Source: Sulfurivermis sp040755915 (GTDB taxonomy: Bacteria; Pseudomonadota; Gammaproteobacteria; Thiohalomonadales; Thiohalomonadaceae). Taken from it: 64,000 nt of DNA. Under the pieces are notes generated by a model. That model saw nothing but the letters and a program-made list of their open reading frames with translations. It ran no database searches and was not told the DNA's origin. Positions within the stretch are counted from its first letter, which is position 1. Each line of letters starts with the position of its first letter. The stretch covers positions 23,975 through 87,974 of the forward strand of contig JBFLWM010000035.1 of the NCBI GenBank assembly GCA_040755915.1, in the 5' to 3' direction. Positions 1 to 8,695 of this stretch are shown one piece after another. Position numbers and translations under genes: made by a program.

Positions 1-2
1 GG

Positions 3-458
3 CAGTCCGGTCTGCGGGTCGACTGCCGTGAGCTGGAACGTCCCGGCCCCTCCTATATGGTGGATACCCTGACCTCGCTGCGAGCCGAGCTGGGGGCCTC
101 ACCGTTATGTCTCCTGCTGGGCAGCGATGCCTTTCTCGGTCTGCCACAGTGGCACCGCTGGCGGGAGTTGCTGCAACTGGCCCACCTGGTGGTGCTGCAC
201 CGGCCGGGTTGGACGCTGGACTCCGTACCCGCGTCCCTGGCCGAGGTGCTGGCGGCGCAGCGCATCAGCGCGGCTGCCGAGCTGATGCTGCGGCCGGCCG
301 GCGGCATCCTGCTGCAGCCGGTCACCCCGCTGGATATCTCGGCCACGGCGATCCGCGCGCAGATTGCCGCGGGGCGCAGTCCCCGTTATCTGCTGCCCGA
401 TGCGGTATGGGACTATATCCGCCGCCGGGACCTGTATGCCGCCGTGCCGGCGGAGTGA
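3..458 (+). CDS. nadD: Nicotinate-nucleotide adenylyltransferase NadD (3' part)
   Basis: The 5' end lies outside the window; 151 residues remain, read in frame from base 3. NadD joins nicotinate mononucleotide and ATP to give deamido-NAD in cytosolic NAD synthesis. Seen here are the family's GSDAF...LPQWHRW segment with the following LVVLHRPGW strand, and the C-terminal DISATAIRAQ motif, which matches the nucleotide-binding ISSTxIR signature, followed by YLLPDAVWDYI. The N-terminal nucleotidyltransferase HxGH motif is missing only because of the window edge. It is followed after 27 bases by rsfS, a neighbour pair conserved in many Gammaproteobacteria. Confidence 0.95.
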   Translation, partial: QSGLRVDCRELERPGPSYMVDTLTSLRAELGASPLCLLLGSDAFLGLPQWHRWRELLQLAHLVVLHRPGWTLDSVPASLAEVLAAQRISAAAELMLRPAGGILLQPVTPLDISATAIRAQIAAGRSPRYLLPDAVWDYIRRRDLYAAVPAE

Positions 459-485
459 GATTTTTGTCATGAGTGGAAGGTATTG

Positions 486-839
486 ATGCAAGCAGAACAG
501 ATGAAGCAGCTGGTGGTGAACGCGCTGGAGGACGTAAAGGGCGTCGATATCGTCGTCCTGGATGTGCGCGGCAAGACCAGCATCACCGATTTCATGGTCA
601 TCGCCAGCGGCCGTTCCGATCGCCAGGTGAAATCCCTGGCGCAGAATGTGCTCGACCAGGCCAGGGAAAATGGCCTCACCCCTCTCGGCGTGGAGGGCGA
701 GCGGGAAGGCGAATGGGTGGTGGTCGATCTGGGCGAGGTGGTGGTGCACATCTTCATCCCGGAAAAGCGCGATTTCTACAACCTGGAAAAACTCTGGGGT
801 GACGAGGCGCCGGCGGCGGCGCAGGTCGAGCGTCGATAA
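486..839 (+). CDS. rsfS: Ribosomal silencing factor RsfS
   Basis: 117 residues. RsfS binds ribosomal protein uL14 and blocks joining of the ribosomal subunits when nutrients are short. The family core is clear: DVRGKTSITDFMVIASG near residues 25-41 and the acidic strand-helix segment EWVVVDLGEVVVHIFIPE, ending in YNLEKLWGD. I chose ATG 486 over a TTG one codon earlier; GGAAGG precedes it at good spacing. It is slightly longer than E. coli RsfS because of an Ala/Arg-rich tail. It lies between nadD and rlmH as in many relatives. Confidence 0.95.
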   Translation: MQAEQMKQLVVNALEDVKGVDIVVLDVRGKTSITDFMVIASGRSDRQVKSLAQNVLDQARENGLTPLGVEGEREGEWVVVDLGEVVVHIFIPEKRDFYNLEKLWGDEAPAAAQVERR

Positions 840-854
840 GGCGCGACAAGATAA

Positions 855-910
855 ACAGGATGACCACAAGATTGATTCCCGTTAATCATGAAACAGCTTG
901 TGCATCCTGT
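855..910. repeat. Imperfect inverted repeat between rsfS and rlmH
   Basis: Bases 855-862 (acaggatg) plus 865-870 (cacaag) pair with 897-902 (cttgtg) plus 903-910 (catcctgt), leaving a two-base bulge and a 26-base loop. A short T tract follows at 921-925. It fills most of the 102-base gap between two genes normally co-transcribed. Similar 'aacaggatg' words recur as dispersed intergenic repeats in proteobacteria, so a small repeat family is the likelier reading; a weak terminator or processing site is the alternative. Confidence 0.5.
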
Positions 911-941
911 CCGGCTGGCCTTTTTCGGGTATTGAACGCCG

Positions 942-1409
942 ATGCGCCTGCACCTGATCGCCGTCGGTAACCGCATGCCCGGCTGGGTCGAGGCCGGTTA
1001 CGCCGAGTATGCCAAGCGCCTGCCCGCCGACTGTGCCCTGCTGCTGCACGAGATTGCGCCGGGCAAGCGCACCAAGGGCGCCGATCTGGAACGGGCACGG
1101 CGCGAGGAGGGCGAGAAGATGCTCGCCGCGCTGCCCAAGGGCGCCTACGTGGTGGCGCTGGAAGTGGGCGGGCGTGACTGGAGCACGGAGGACCTGGCGC
1201 AGCGTCTGGCAGACTGGCGCCAGCAGGGGCGCGATGTGGCCCTGCTGGTGGGCGGGCCGGAGGGACTGGCCGATGCCTGCCGTGCCCGCGCCGAGGCGCA
1301 GTGGTCGCTGTCGCGGCTGACCCTGCCGCATCCGCTGGTGCGCATCGTGCTGGCCGAGCAGGTCTACCGCGCCTGGAGCCTGTTGCAGGGGCATCCGTAT
1401 CACCGGTAA
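942..1409 (+). CDS. rlmH: 23S rRNA (pseudouridine1915-N3)-methyltransferase RlmH
   Basis: 155 residues, the family's usual length. RlmH is a small SPOUT-class enzyme that methylates pseudouridine 1915 in helix 69 of 23S rRNA on assembled 70S ribosomes. The N-terminus MRLHLIAVGNRMPGW and the knotted C-terminal SAM site (LLVGGPEGL at about residues 103-111, then LSRLTLPHPLVRIVLAEQ and a final GHPYHR) are textbook. Just downstream is a short direct repeat of 'caagtaa' (about 1417-1435) before maf. Confidence 0.97.
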   Translation: MRLHLIAVGNRMPGWVEAGYAEYAKRLPADCALLLHEIAPGKRTKGADLERARREEGEKMLAALPKGAYVVALEVGGRDWSTEDLAQRLADWRQQGRDVALLVGGPEGLADACRARAEAQWSLSRLTLPHPLVRIVLAEQVYRAWSLLQGHPYHR

Positions 1410-1448
1410 GGCAGATACAAGTAACAAGTAACAAGAGCGAACCGACTG

Positions 1449-2018
1449 ATGATCTTTCTTGCCTCCTCGTCACCGCGCCGCCGCGAACTGCTGACGCAGA
1501 TCGGCGTGGCGCATCAGGTGGTGGAGGTGCATGTCGACGAGGCCCTGCACACGGGCGAGGCGCCGGAGCTGTACGTGGTGCGGCTGGCCCTGGCCAAGGC
1601 GCAGGCGGGACACGCGATCTGCAGCGACTGGCCGGTGCTCGGTGCCGATACCGCGGTGGTGATCGACGGCGCCATCCTGGGCAAGCCGCGTGATCGCGCC
1701 GACGGTCTGGCCATGCTGGCGCGTCTGTCCGGACGCACCCACCATGTCTACACCGGTGTGGCGCTGGTGGATGCCGCCGGCGAGGCGCAGACGCGGCTGT
1801 CGGTGAGCGCAGTGACCTTCCGCGCGATTGCCGACGGCGAGCGTGCTGCCTACTGGGACAGCGGTGAACCTGCCGACAAGGCCGGCGGCTATGCGGTGCA
1901 GGGGTTGGGTGCCGTCTTTATCGAACGCCTGGAGGGCAGTTACTCCGGGGTGATGGGCTTGCCGTTGTTTGAGACGGCCGCGCTGCTCGGCGGCTGTGAT
2001 ATCGCTTTGTTGGAATAA
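1449..2018 (+). CDS. maf: Maf-family nucleotide pyrophosphatase (dTTP/UTP type)
   Basis: 189 residues. Maf proteins hydrolyse modified or canonical nucleoside triphosphates to monophosphates and are thought to clean the nucleotide pool. The N-terminal ASSSPRRRELL loop, the GADTAVVIDG segment with the catalytic Asp, and GRTHHVYTGVAL are all visible. Position directly before rng matches the E. coli yhdE-rng arrangement, so the YhdE-like (dTTP/UTP) subtype is preferred over YceF; that subtype call is inferred from context. Confidence 0.93.
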   Translation: MIFLASSSPRRRELLTQIGVAHQVVEVHVDEALHTGEAPELYVVRLALAKAQAGHAICSDWPVLGADTAVVIDGAILGKPRDRADGLAMLARLSGRTHHVYTGVALVDAAGEAQTRLSVSAVTFRAIADGERAAYWDSGEPADKAGGYAVQGLGAVFIERLEGSYSGVMGLPLFETAALLGGCDIALLE

Positions 2019-2020
2019 TC

Positions 2021-3553
2021 ATGTCGATGAATGCTCCCCTGACGCCGGCGATGAGCGGCGAAATCCTGGTCAATGTCACGCCGCACGAGACGCGTGTCGC
2101 CTTTGTCGAGAACGGCGTGCTGCAGGAGGTGCAGATCGAGCGCGCGCGCAAGCGCGGCCTGGTCGGCAACATCTACAAGGGCACGGTGCGCCGGGTGCTG
2201 CCCGGCATGCAGGCGGCCTTCATCGACGCCGGTCTGGAACGCACCGCCTTCCTGCATGCCTCCGACATCCTCTGTCCCGACAACGGCAGCGACGAGCGTG
2301 AGCGCTGCCTCAAGGGCGAGGTGCCGGAGGGCGAGCGCCCGCCGCAGCGCCAGATCGACGAGCTGCTGCGCGAGGGACAGGAACTGCTGGTGCAGGTGGT
2401 GAAGGACCCGCTCGGCACCAAGGGTGCGCGCCTGACCACGCACATCACCATCCCGGCGCGCTTTCTGGTGTTCATGCCGCAGTCCAGCCACATCGGCGTG
2501 TCGCAGCGCATCGAGAACGAGGCCGAGCGGCAGCGGCTGAAGGAGCGCGTCACGACGCTGGCGGCGGAGTTCGGTTCCGGCGGCTACATCGTGCGCACCG
2601 CGGCGGAGGATGCCGATGACGAGGCACTGCGGGCCGACATCGCCTTCCTGCACAAGCTGTGGGGCGAGATCGGTGCGCGTGCCGGCAGCGAGCGCAGCGG
2701 CACGCTGATCCACGAAGACCTGCCGCTGGTGATGCGTACCATGCGTGACGTCGTCGGCGCCGAGGTGGAAAAGGTGCGCATCGACTCGCGCGAGACCTTC
2801 CGCAAGGTGCAGCGCTTTGCCGAGAAGTTCATTCCCGAACTGGTGCCGCGTGTCGAGCACTATGCCGGCGAGCGGCCGATCTTCGATCTCTACGCCATCG
2901 AGGACGAGATCCAGCGCGCCCTGGAGCGCAAGGTGACGCTCAAGTCCGGCGGCTACCTGATCATCGATCAGACCGAGGCGATGACCACCATCGACGTCAA
3001 CACCGGTGCCTTCGTCGGCCACCGCAATCTGGAAGAGACCATCTTCAAGACCAACCTGGAGGCCAGCCAGGCCATCGCCCGCCAGCTGCGCCTGCGCAAT
3101 CTGGGCGGCATCATCATCCTCGACTTCATCGACATGGTGGACCCGGAGCATCGCCGTCAGGTGTTGCGCAGCCTGGAGAAGGCGCTGGAACGCGACCATG
3201 CCCGCACCCACATCTCCGAGGTGTCGGCACTGGGGCTGGTGGAGATGACACGCAAGCGCACGCGCGAGAGCCTGGAGCATGTGTTGTGCACCACCTGCCC
3301 CACCTGCAATGGTCGCGGCACGCTGAAGACGGCGGAGACCGTGTGCTTCGAGATCTTCCGCGAAATCATGCGCGAGGCGCGCCAGTTCGATGCGCAGCAG
3401 TTGCTGGTCCTGGCCTCGCAGGAAGTGGTCGATCGCCTGCTCGACGAGGAATCCACCGCCGTGGCGGAGCTGGAGGAGTTCATCGGCAAGCCGATCCAGT
3501 TCCAGGTGGAGTCGCTGTATACCCAGGAACAGTTCGACGTCGTGCTGCTGTAA
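2021..3553 (+). CDS. rng: Ribonuclease G
   Basis: 510 residues, close to E. coli RNase G (489) and without the long C-terminal scaffold of RNase E. It is a 5'-end-sensing endonuclease that matures 16S rRNA and decays some mRNAs. An S1 domain lies in the first ~130 residues (RGLVGNIYKGTVRRVLPGMQAAFID). The catalytic Asp pair is D325 (IDVNTGAFVG) and D368 (LDFIDM), and the zinc-link cysteines (CTTCPTC) are near residues 422-428. It starts 2 bases after the maf stop codon, so the two are probably translated from one message. Confidence 0.97.
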   Translation: MSMNAPLTPAMSGEILVNVTPHETRVAFVENGVLQEVQIERARKRGLVGNIYKGTVRRVLPGMQAAFIDAGLERTAFLHASDILCPDNGSDERERCLKGEVPEGERPPQRQIDELLREGQELLVQVVKDPLGTKGARLTTHITIPARFLVFMPQSSHIGVSQRIENEAERQRLKERVTTLAAEFGSGGYIVRTAAEDADDEALRADIAFLHKLWGEIGARAGSERSGTLIHEDLPLVMRTMRDVVGAEVEKVRIDSRETFRKVQRFAEKFIPELVPRVEHYAGERPIFDLYAIEDEIQRALERKVTLKSGGYLIIDQTEAMTTIDVNTGAFVGHRNLEETIFKTNLEASQAIARQLRLRNLGGIIILDFIDMVDPEHRRQVLRSLEKALERDHARTHISEVSALGLVEMTRKRTRESLEHVLCTTCPTCNGRGTLKTAETVCFEIFREIMREARQFDAQQLLVLASQEVVDRLLDEESTAVAELEEFIGKPIQFQVESLYTQEQFDVVLL

Positions 3554-3678
3554 ACGCTCCCTGCGCGGCAGGTAAAAATTGCCTGAAACATTGATCCGTG
3601 CGCAGGACGCGCAACTTATCTTCTGTTAGCGTGTTCCAACCAGACACTCTTTCCTGCCCCGCCGGGGACTCTTGCCGC

Positions 3679-6600
3679 ATGGAAAAGCCCAGCCTTCTTC
3701 GCCGCCTGCGCCGTGCGCTGTGGTTTGCCACGGCCGGCGTGGTGATCCTGGTGGCGGTGCTGCTGACCCTGACGCGCCTGCTGCTGCCGGGGCTGGAGGG
3801 GTATCGCAGCCAGGTGGAGGCACAGGCCGGTGCCGCGCTGGGGCAACCGGTGCGCATCACCACCCTGAGCTCGCGCCTGCACGGTCTGCGTCCGCTGGTG
3901 GTACTGGAAGGGGTGGAACTGCTCGATGCCGCCGCGCAGACGCCGGTGGCGCGCCTCGGCGAGGTGGCCATCGGCATCGATGTGCTGGCCAGCCTGCGGC
4001 GCATGCAGCCGGTGATGGCCTCTCTTGCGGTGAGCGGCGCCGAACTGACCGTCGTGCGCCAGGCCGACGGCCGCATCGCCGTGCAGGGTCTGGTCAGCCA
4101 GGGGGAGGCGGCGGCGGATGCCACCGGCCTGGGGCGTTGGCTGTTGTCCCAGGGGCGGCTGGCCCTGCAGGACAGCCGCCTGCACTGGGATGACCGCAAG
4201 ACGGGCCATCGCCTCGACTTCGCGCGCGTGGATGTCACGCTCCACAACCGTGACGCGCGTCACCAGCTCAATGTCGATATCGCCCTGCCGCCCGGCGCCG
4301 GCCGCGACCTGCGGCTGCACCTCGATCTGGAAGGGGACATCCTGCAACCCGGTGCCTGGAGCGGGCACGGTCATATCCAGGGCCGCGGCCTGCGTCCGGT
4401 CCCCTGGCTGGAGGAGTGGGGGCCCCTGGCCGGCATCTCCCTGCAGCAGGGCGTGTTCGACTTCCAGGTGTGGGGCGAGTGGGCGGCGGGCCGCCTGGTG
4501 CGCGTCAATGGTGAACTCGACGCGCAGCAGTTGCAGCTGGCAGCGGCCGGAGGCAGCCTGGAACTGGCCGCCGTCGGGGGCCAGGCGCAGTGGGAACGTG
4601 ATGCGGCGGGCTGGGAGCTGCGGCTGCAGGAACTGCGCCTGGCGCCGCGGCAGGATGATCGCACCGAGCCGGCGCAGCTGCGTGTGCGGCATGCGGGCGG
4701 CTGGGACGTGCAGCTGGCCGCCTTGCAGCTGGAGGATGTAGCGGCGCTCGTTCCCCTGCTGCCGGGACTGGATGAGGAGATGCGCGCGGCCCTGCATGCC
4801 CTGCAACCGCGCGGCCGGCTGCGCGAGCTGCGGCTGGTGCTGGCGGAGAACGGTAGTCTGGAACATCTCCAGGGGGCGCTGGAGCAGGGTGCCATCGCGC
4901 CCTGGCAGCGTCTGCCCGGCGTGCGCGGCCTGCAGGCGGAATGGGTATGGGACGGCAGCAGCGGCCACGTGCGCCTCGATGGTCGCGACGGCATGCTGGA
5001 GCTGCCGCAGCTGTTCCGTGAGCCGTTGCCCCTGCAGCAACTGCAGGGCGAGATCGGCCTGTCGCGGGATGGCGGCGGCTGGCGTGTCGCCGTCAATGGC
5101 ATGCGTGTGGCCAATGCCGATATCCATGCGGCCGTTGATGCCGCCATCCTCCTGCCTTCCCATGACCTGCCCTACCTCGATCTGCGCGGCGTGTTCTGGA
5201 ACGGCCGTGCCGTGGCCACGCCGCGCTACCTGCCGGCGGCGATCATGGGCACCGAGGCGCTGGCCTGGCTGGATGCCGCGTTCCATGACGGCCGCGTCAC
5301 TCAGGGCAGCGTGCTGTTCCATGGCCCCCTGCACGCCTTTCCCTTCGATGGTCAGGAAGGTCGCTTCGAGGTGGATTTCGGCGTTGAAGGTGCCGAGCTG
5401 TTCCTGCGTCCCGGCTGGCCCAGCCTGCGCCAGACCGATGCCCGTGTGCGCTTCCACAACCGCGGCATGATCATCGATGCCGGCAGCGGCCGCATGTACG
5501 ACAGCGCCATCGGTCCGACTACGGTGGCCATTGCCGACCTGCACTCGCCGTTATTGAGCGTGCGCGGGACGGCGCAACTGAACGGTGACGACGCCATTCG
5601 CCTGCTGCGTGACACGCCGCTGCGTGAACATGTGGGTGAATACGTCTCCGCCCTGCGCCTGGAGGGACAGAGCGCCCTGGAACTGGCCTTCGACCTGCCG
5701 CTGCAGACGGCAATGGCCGCCAGTCAGCCGTTCCGCCTCGACGGGGCGGTGACGCTGCAGGACAACCGCCTGTGGCTGGAGGAGCGCTTTGCCATCGAGG
5801 CGATCAGCGGCCGGCTGGCCTTCAGCGAAACCGGCCTGCAGGCGGAGGCCCTGCAGATGCGCCTGCTGGAGGCGCCGGCCAGCATCACCATCTACGGCGA
5901 GGGAGAGGGCGACAGCGCCCGCACGGTATTCGCCGGCCGCGGTACGCTGGCTCCGGCGGGCTTGCGCCAGCTGGTTGATACCCCGCTGTTCGATCATCTG
6001 CACGGCAGCGCCCCCTGGCAGGCCACCCTGACCGTTCCCCATGGCGGTGGTGATGAGGGGGCCGCGTTGCGTGTCTACTCGGACCTGCACGGCATGGAGC
6101 TGGCCCTGCCGCATCCCCTGGCCAGGGCGGCGGAGGACGGGCCGGCACTGGAGCTGGTGCATCATTTCTCCGGCCCGCGGCGCGGCCAGCTGCGCCTGGG
6201 TTACGGCGAGGTGCTGACGGCGCGGCTGGCGCTGGACGGCACCGGCCGCGTGCAGCGCGGGGCGCTGCATTTCGGTCCCGGCAAGGCGGTATTGCCGACG
6301 GAGAAGGAACTGCACGTCAGCGGCAGCCTGCGCGAACTGGATCTGGGGCGCTGGCGCCAGGTGCTCGGCAGCGGCGGCACGGGCGGCACCCTGCCGTTGC
6401 ACCTGGAGATGGAGGAACTGCACCTGCTGGCAGCGGCGGGCGAGGGTACGCCGGCGGCACCCGGCGGCGAGTTGCCACCGTTGCAGGTGCAGATACAGCG
6501 CTTCGCCTACGGTGACCTGCAGCTCGGCCAGCTCGGCTTTGCCCTGCGCAGCAGTCGCGCGGCGGTGCACGTGAGCGACCTGTCGGTGCAGGGGCCGGCC

Positions 6601-7299
6601 CTGCAACTGAGCGGGCAGGCGCGCTGGCAATTGCGGCCACGCTCCTACAGCGAGGTGAGGCTGCAGCTGGCATCGCCGGATGTGGGGCAGATGCTCCAGG
6701 ACCTGCAGGTGGCCAGCGTCATCACCCGTGGCACTGCCCAGGCCGATATCGAGCTCAACTGGCCCGGCCGGCTGAACGAGCTGGACCTGGCACGGCTGGA
6801 CGGGCGCCTGCATGTGCGCATCGAGGACGGCAAGCTGGACGAGGTCAGTCCCGGTGCCGGCCGCCTGCTGGGCCTGCTCAGCCTGCAGGCCCTGCCGCGC
6901 CGCCTGATCCTGGACTTCCGCGACCTGTTCCAGAAGGGGCTGGCGTTCGACAGCATCGAGGGTGATATCAGTATCCATGCCGGCGATGCGCATACCTCCA
7001 ATATGGTGATGGATTCCGCCGCGGCGGTGGTGCGCATCGAGGGACGCACCGGCCTGGTGGCGCGCGACTACGATCAGCGCATCACCGTGGTGCCCAACCT
7101 GTCCGGCACCGCGCCGGTGGTCGGTACCCTGGCCTTCGGGCCGCAGGTGGGAGCGGTGATGCTGCTGTTCCAGCGCCTGTTGCACAAGAACGTCGACGAG
7201 GCGGCGCGCACCGAATACCGCGTTACCGGCTCATGGGATCAGCCGCTGGTGGAAAAGGTGGAACCGCCGCCTGTGGCACCGGCCGAGGGTGCGTCGTAA
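3679..7299 (+). CDS. yhdP: YhdP family AsmA-like envelope protein
   Basis: 1206 residues from ATG 3679, which has GGGGA upstream and places one membrane anchor at about residues 12-34; a GTG start 27 codons earlier would give an atypical N-terminus. YhdP is a very long inner-membrane-anchored, periplasm-spanning protein of the AsmA-like group (DUF3971 plus a C-terminal AsmA-like region) implicated in moving phospholipids to the outer membrane. The sequence is dominated by repeated amphipathic beta strands, as expected for the hydrophobic-groove repeats, and the C-terminal part (LDGRLHVRIEDGKL, then LLGLLSLQALPRR) is typical. It fits the envelope-lipid theme with mla genes 18-21 kb away. Confidence 0.93.
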   Translation: MEKPSLLRRLRRALWFATAGVVILVAVLLTLTRLLLPGLEGYRSQVEAQAGAALGQPVRITTLSSRLHGLRPLVVLEGVELLDAAAQTPVARLGEVAIGIDVLASLRRMQPVMASLAVSGAELTVVRQADGRIAVQGLVSQGEAAADATGLGRWLLSQGRLALQDSRLHWDDRKTGHRLDFARVDVTLHNRDARHQLNVDIALPPGAGRDLRLHLDLEGDILQPGAWSGHGHIQGRGLRPVPWLEEWGPLAGISLQQGVFDFQVWGEWAAGRLVRVNGELDAQQLQLAAAGGSLELAAVGGQAQWERDAAGWELRLQELRLAPRQDDRTEPAQLRVRHAGGWDVQLAALQLEDVAALVPLLPGLDEEMRAALHALQPRGRLRELRLVLAENGSLEHLQGALEQGAIAPWQRLPGVRGLQAEWVWDGSSGHVRLDGRDGMLELPQLFREPLPLQQLQGEIGLSRDGGGWRVAVNGMRVANADIHAAVDAAILLPSHDLPYLDLRGVFWNGRAVATPRYLPAAIMGTEALAWLDAAFHDGRVTQGSVLFHGPLHAFPFDGQEGRFEVDFGVEGAELFLRPGWPSLRQTDARVRFHNRGMIIDAGSGRMYDSAIGPTTVAIADLHSPLLSVRGTAQLNGDDAIRLLRDTPLREHVGEYVSALRLEGQSALELAFDLPLQTAMAASQPFRLDGAVTLQDNRLWLEERFAIEAISGRLAFSETGLQAEALQMRLLEAPASITIYGEGEGDSARTVFAGRGTLAPAGLRQLVDTPLFDHLHGSAPWQATLTVPHGGGDEGAALRVYSDLHGMELALPHPLARAAEDGPALELVHHFSGPRRGQLRLGYGEVLTARLALDGTGRVQRGALHFGPGKAVLPTEKELHVSGSLRELDLGRWRQVLGSGGTGGTLPLHLEMEELHLLAAAGEGTPAAPGGELPPLQVQIQRFAYGDLQLGQLGFALRSSRAAVHVSDLSVQGPALQLSGQARWQLRPRSYSEVRLQLASPDVGQMLQDLQVASVITRGTAQADIELNWPGRLNELDLARLDGRLHVRIEDGKLDEVSPGAGRLLGLLSLQALPRRLILDFRDLFQKGLAFDSIEGDISIHAGDAHTSNMVMDSAAAVVRIEGRTGLVARDYDQRITVVPNLSGTAPVVGTLAFGPQVGAVMLLFQRLLHKNVDEAARTEYRVTGSWDQPLVEKVEPPPVAPAEGAS

Positions 7300-7327
7300 G
7301 CGGATGGAAAATGGTATTCTGCAACGC

Positions 7328-7660
7328 ATGAAGCGCGTGATGTGGACAGCGGTGTGGTTGCTGATGGCCGGTGGTGTGACGGCGGCTGAACCGCTGTTCG
7401 TCACCGCCGCCGAATGGGCACAGCCGCGCACCGGCACGGCGCTGTTGCAGCACCCGGCCCTGGCGCGGGCGATGGCCGAACTGCACGATGGCCAGACCTT
7501 GCAGTTGCTCTATCCCGGCGGGGATGAGGGCAGCCTGTGGGCGCGCGAGCTGCAGGCCTGGCTGGTGGCCCTGGGACTGTCGTCGCAGCGCATCGAACTG
7601 CTGCCCGGCAGCCGGCGCCAGGACGCCATCGAGCTGCGTGTCAGCGGCGTGGCGCAATAA
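7328..7660 (+). CDS. Small exported protein of unknown function
   Basis: About 110 residues from ATG 7328; an ATG at 7304 is also possible and neither has a strong ribosome-binding site. The N-terminus MKRVMWTAVWLLMAGGVTAAEP is a clear signal peptide with cleavage after TAA. The mature part is about 90 residues and contains LQLLYPGGDEGSLWARELQAWLVALGLSSQ and a final IELRVSGVAQ, giving an alpha/beta pattern reminiscent of a small periplasmic domain. I do not recognise the family. It sits between yhdP and the Nit amidase, where related genomes usually have nothing. Confidence 0.6.
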   Translation: MKRVMWTAVWLLMAGGVTAAEPLFVTAAEWAQPRTGTALLQHPALARAMAELHDGQTLQLLYPGGDEGSLWARELQAWLVALGLSSQRIELLPGSRRQDAIELRVSGVAQ

Positions 7661-7695
7661 CGAAGAATTCATATAACGACCAAGGAGAACGCAGC

Positions 7696-8520
7696 GTGAC
7701 TCGTGTGGCAGCCGTCCAGATGGCCTCCGGCCCCAATATCAGCGCCAATCTCGCCGAGGCCGAGCGCCTCATCGCCAAGGCCGCGGCCGCCGGCGCGCGT
7801 CTGGTGGTGCTGCCGGAAAATTTCGCCCTGATGTGCATGCACGAGTTCGACAAGGTCAAGGTGCGCGAGGCGGACGGCAAGGGGCAGATCCAGGATTTCC
7901 TCGCCCGTACCGCGGCGCGCTACGGCATCTGGCTGGTGGGCGGCACGGTGCCGCTGGTGGCCGATGACGCCAACAAGGTGCGCGCCGCCTGCCTGCTGTT
8001 CAACGACAAGGGACAGCGTGTCGCGCGCTATGACAAGGTGCACCTGTTCGACGTGCACCTGGAGGAGAGCAACGAAGACTATGCCGAGTCGCGCACCATC
8101 GAACCGGGCAACAACGTGGTGGTGGTGGACACGCCGTTCGGCCGTCTCGGCCTCGCCGTCTGTTACGACCTGCGCTTCCCCGAGCTGTTCCGCCGCATGG
8201 TGCAGGAGAACGTCGAGATCATCGCCCTGCCGTCCGCCTTCACTGCCATCACCGGCAAGGCGCACTGGGAACCGCTGATCCGCGCCCGCGCCATCGAGAA
8301 CCTGAGCTTCATCATCGCCTCGGCCCAGGGTGGCTATCATGCCAACGGCCGCGAGACCCATGGTGATTCGATGATCGTCGACCCGTGGGGCGTGGTGATG
8401 GATCGCCTGCCGCGCGGCTCCGGTTTCGTCATGGCCGACATCGAGCGCTCGCGTCTGGCGGCGATCCGCCGTAACTTTCCTGCGCTGGATCACCGGCGTC
8501 TGCCTTGCACCCTGCCCTGA
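7696..8520 (+). CDS. Nit-type carbon-nitrogen hydrolase (deaminated glutathione amidase family)
   Basis: 274 residues from GTG 7696, preceded by a strong AAGGAG. The nitrilase catalytic triad is E41 (LPENF), K114 (YDKVHLFD) and C156 (VCYDLRFPELF). The sequence is closest to the Nit1/NitA group that repairs deaminated glutathione, rather than to aliphatic nitrilases; the exact substrate is inferred. In Pseudomonas the equivalent gene follows yhdP and precedes tldD. Here tldD is absent and a TusA-type gene comes next. Confidence 0.93.
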   Translation: MTRVAAVQMASGPNISANLAEAERLIAKAAAAGARLVVLPENFALMCMHEFDKVKVREADGKGQIQDFLARTAARYGIWLVGGTVPLVADDANKVRAACLLFNDKGQRVARYDKVHLFDVHLEESNEDYAESRTIEPGNNVVVVDTPFGRLGLAVCYDLRFPELFRRMVQENVEIIALPSAFTAITGKAHWEPLIRARAIENLSFIIASAQGGYHANGRETHGDSMIVDPWGVVMDRLPRGSGFVMADIERSRLAAIRRNFPALDHRRLPCTLP

Positions 8521-8695
8521 AACCGCCGCGGTCCGATGGCTGCCGGCAGTGGGCCTCTGCTGCCGGGCTGCAGCGGTCTCCGTCCTTGCTGTTCTAATTA
8601 TATAAGTACTGGTTCTTTCTCTTGTGGCGCCTCCCTGGCGTAGTATCTCGCCCCGGTAACCATCAGAAGTACCGGGTCAACCGCGAGGAGCCACC

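Noticed and set aside
3616..7185. Two long minus-strand open frames opposite yhdP
   Set aside because: Both are Gln/His/Arg-rich reverse-frame shadows with no ribosome-binding site or domain; yhdP itself is complete.
7669..8493. Minus-strand frame of about 274 codons opposite the Nit amidase
   Set aside because: The + strand gene has the full Glu-Lys-Cys triad and a strong AAGGAG; the minus frame is a shadow.
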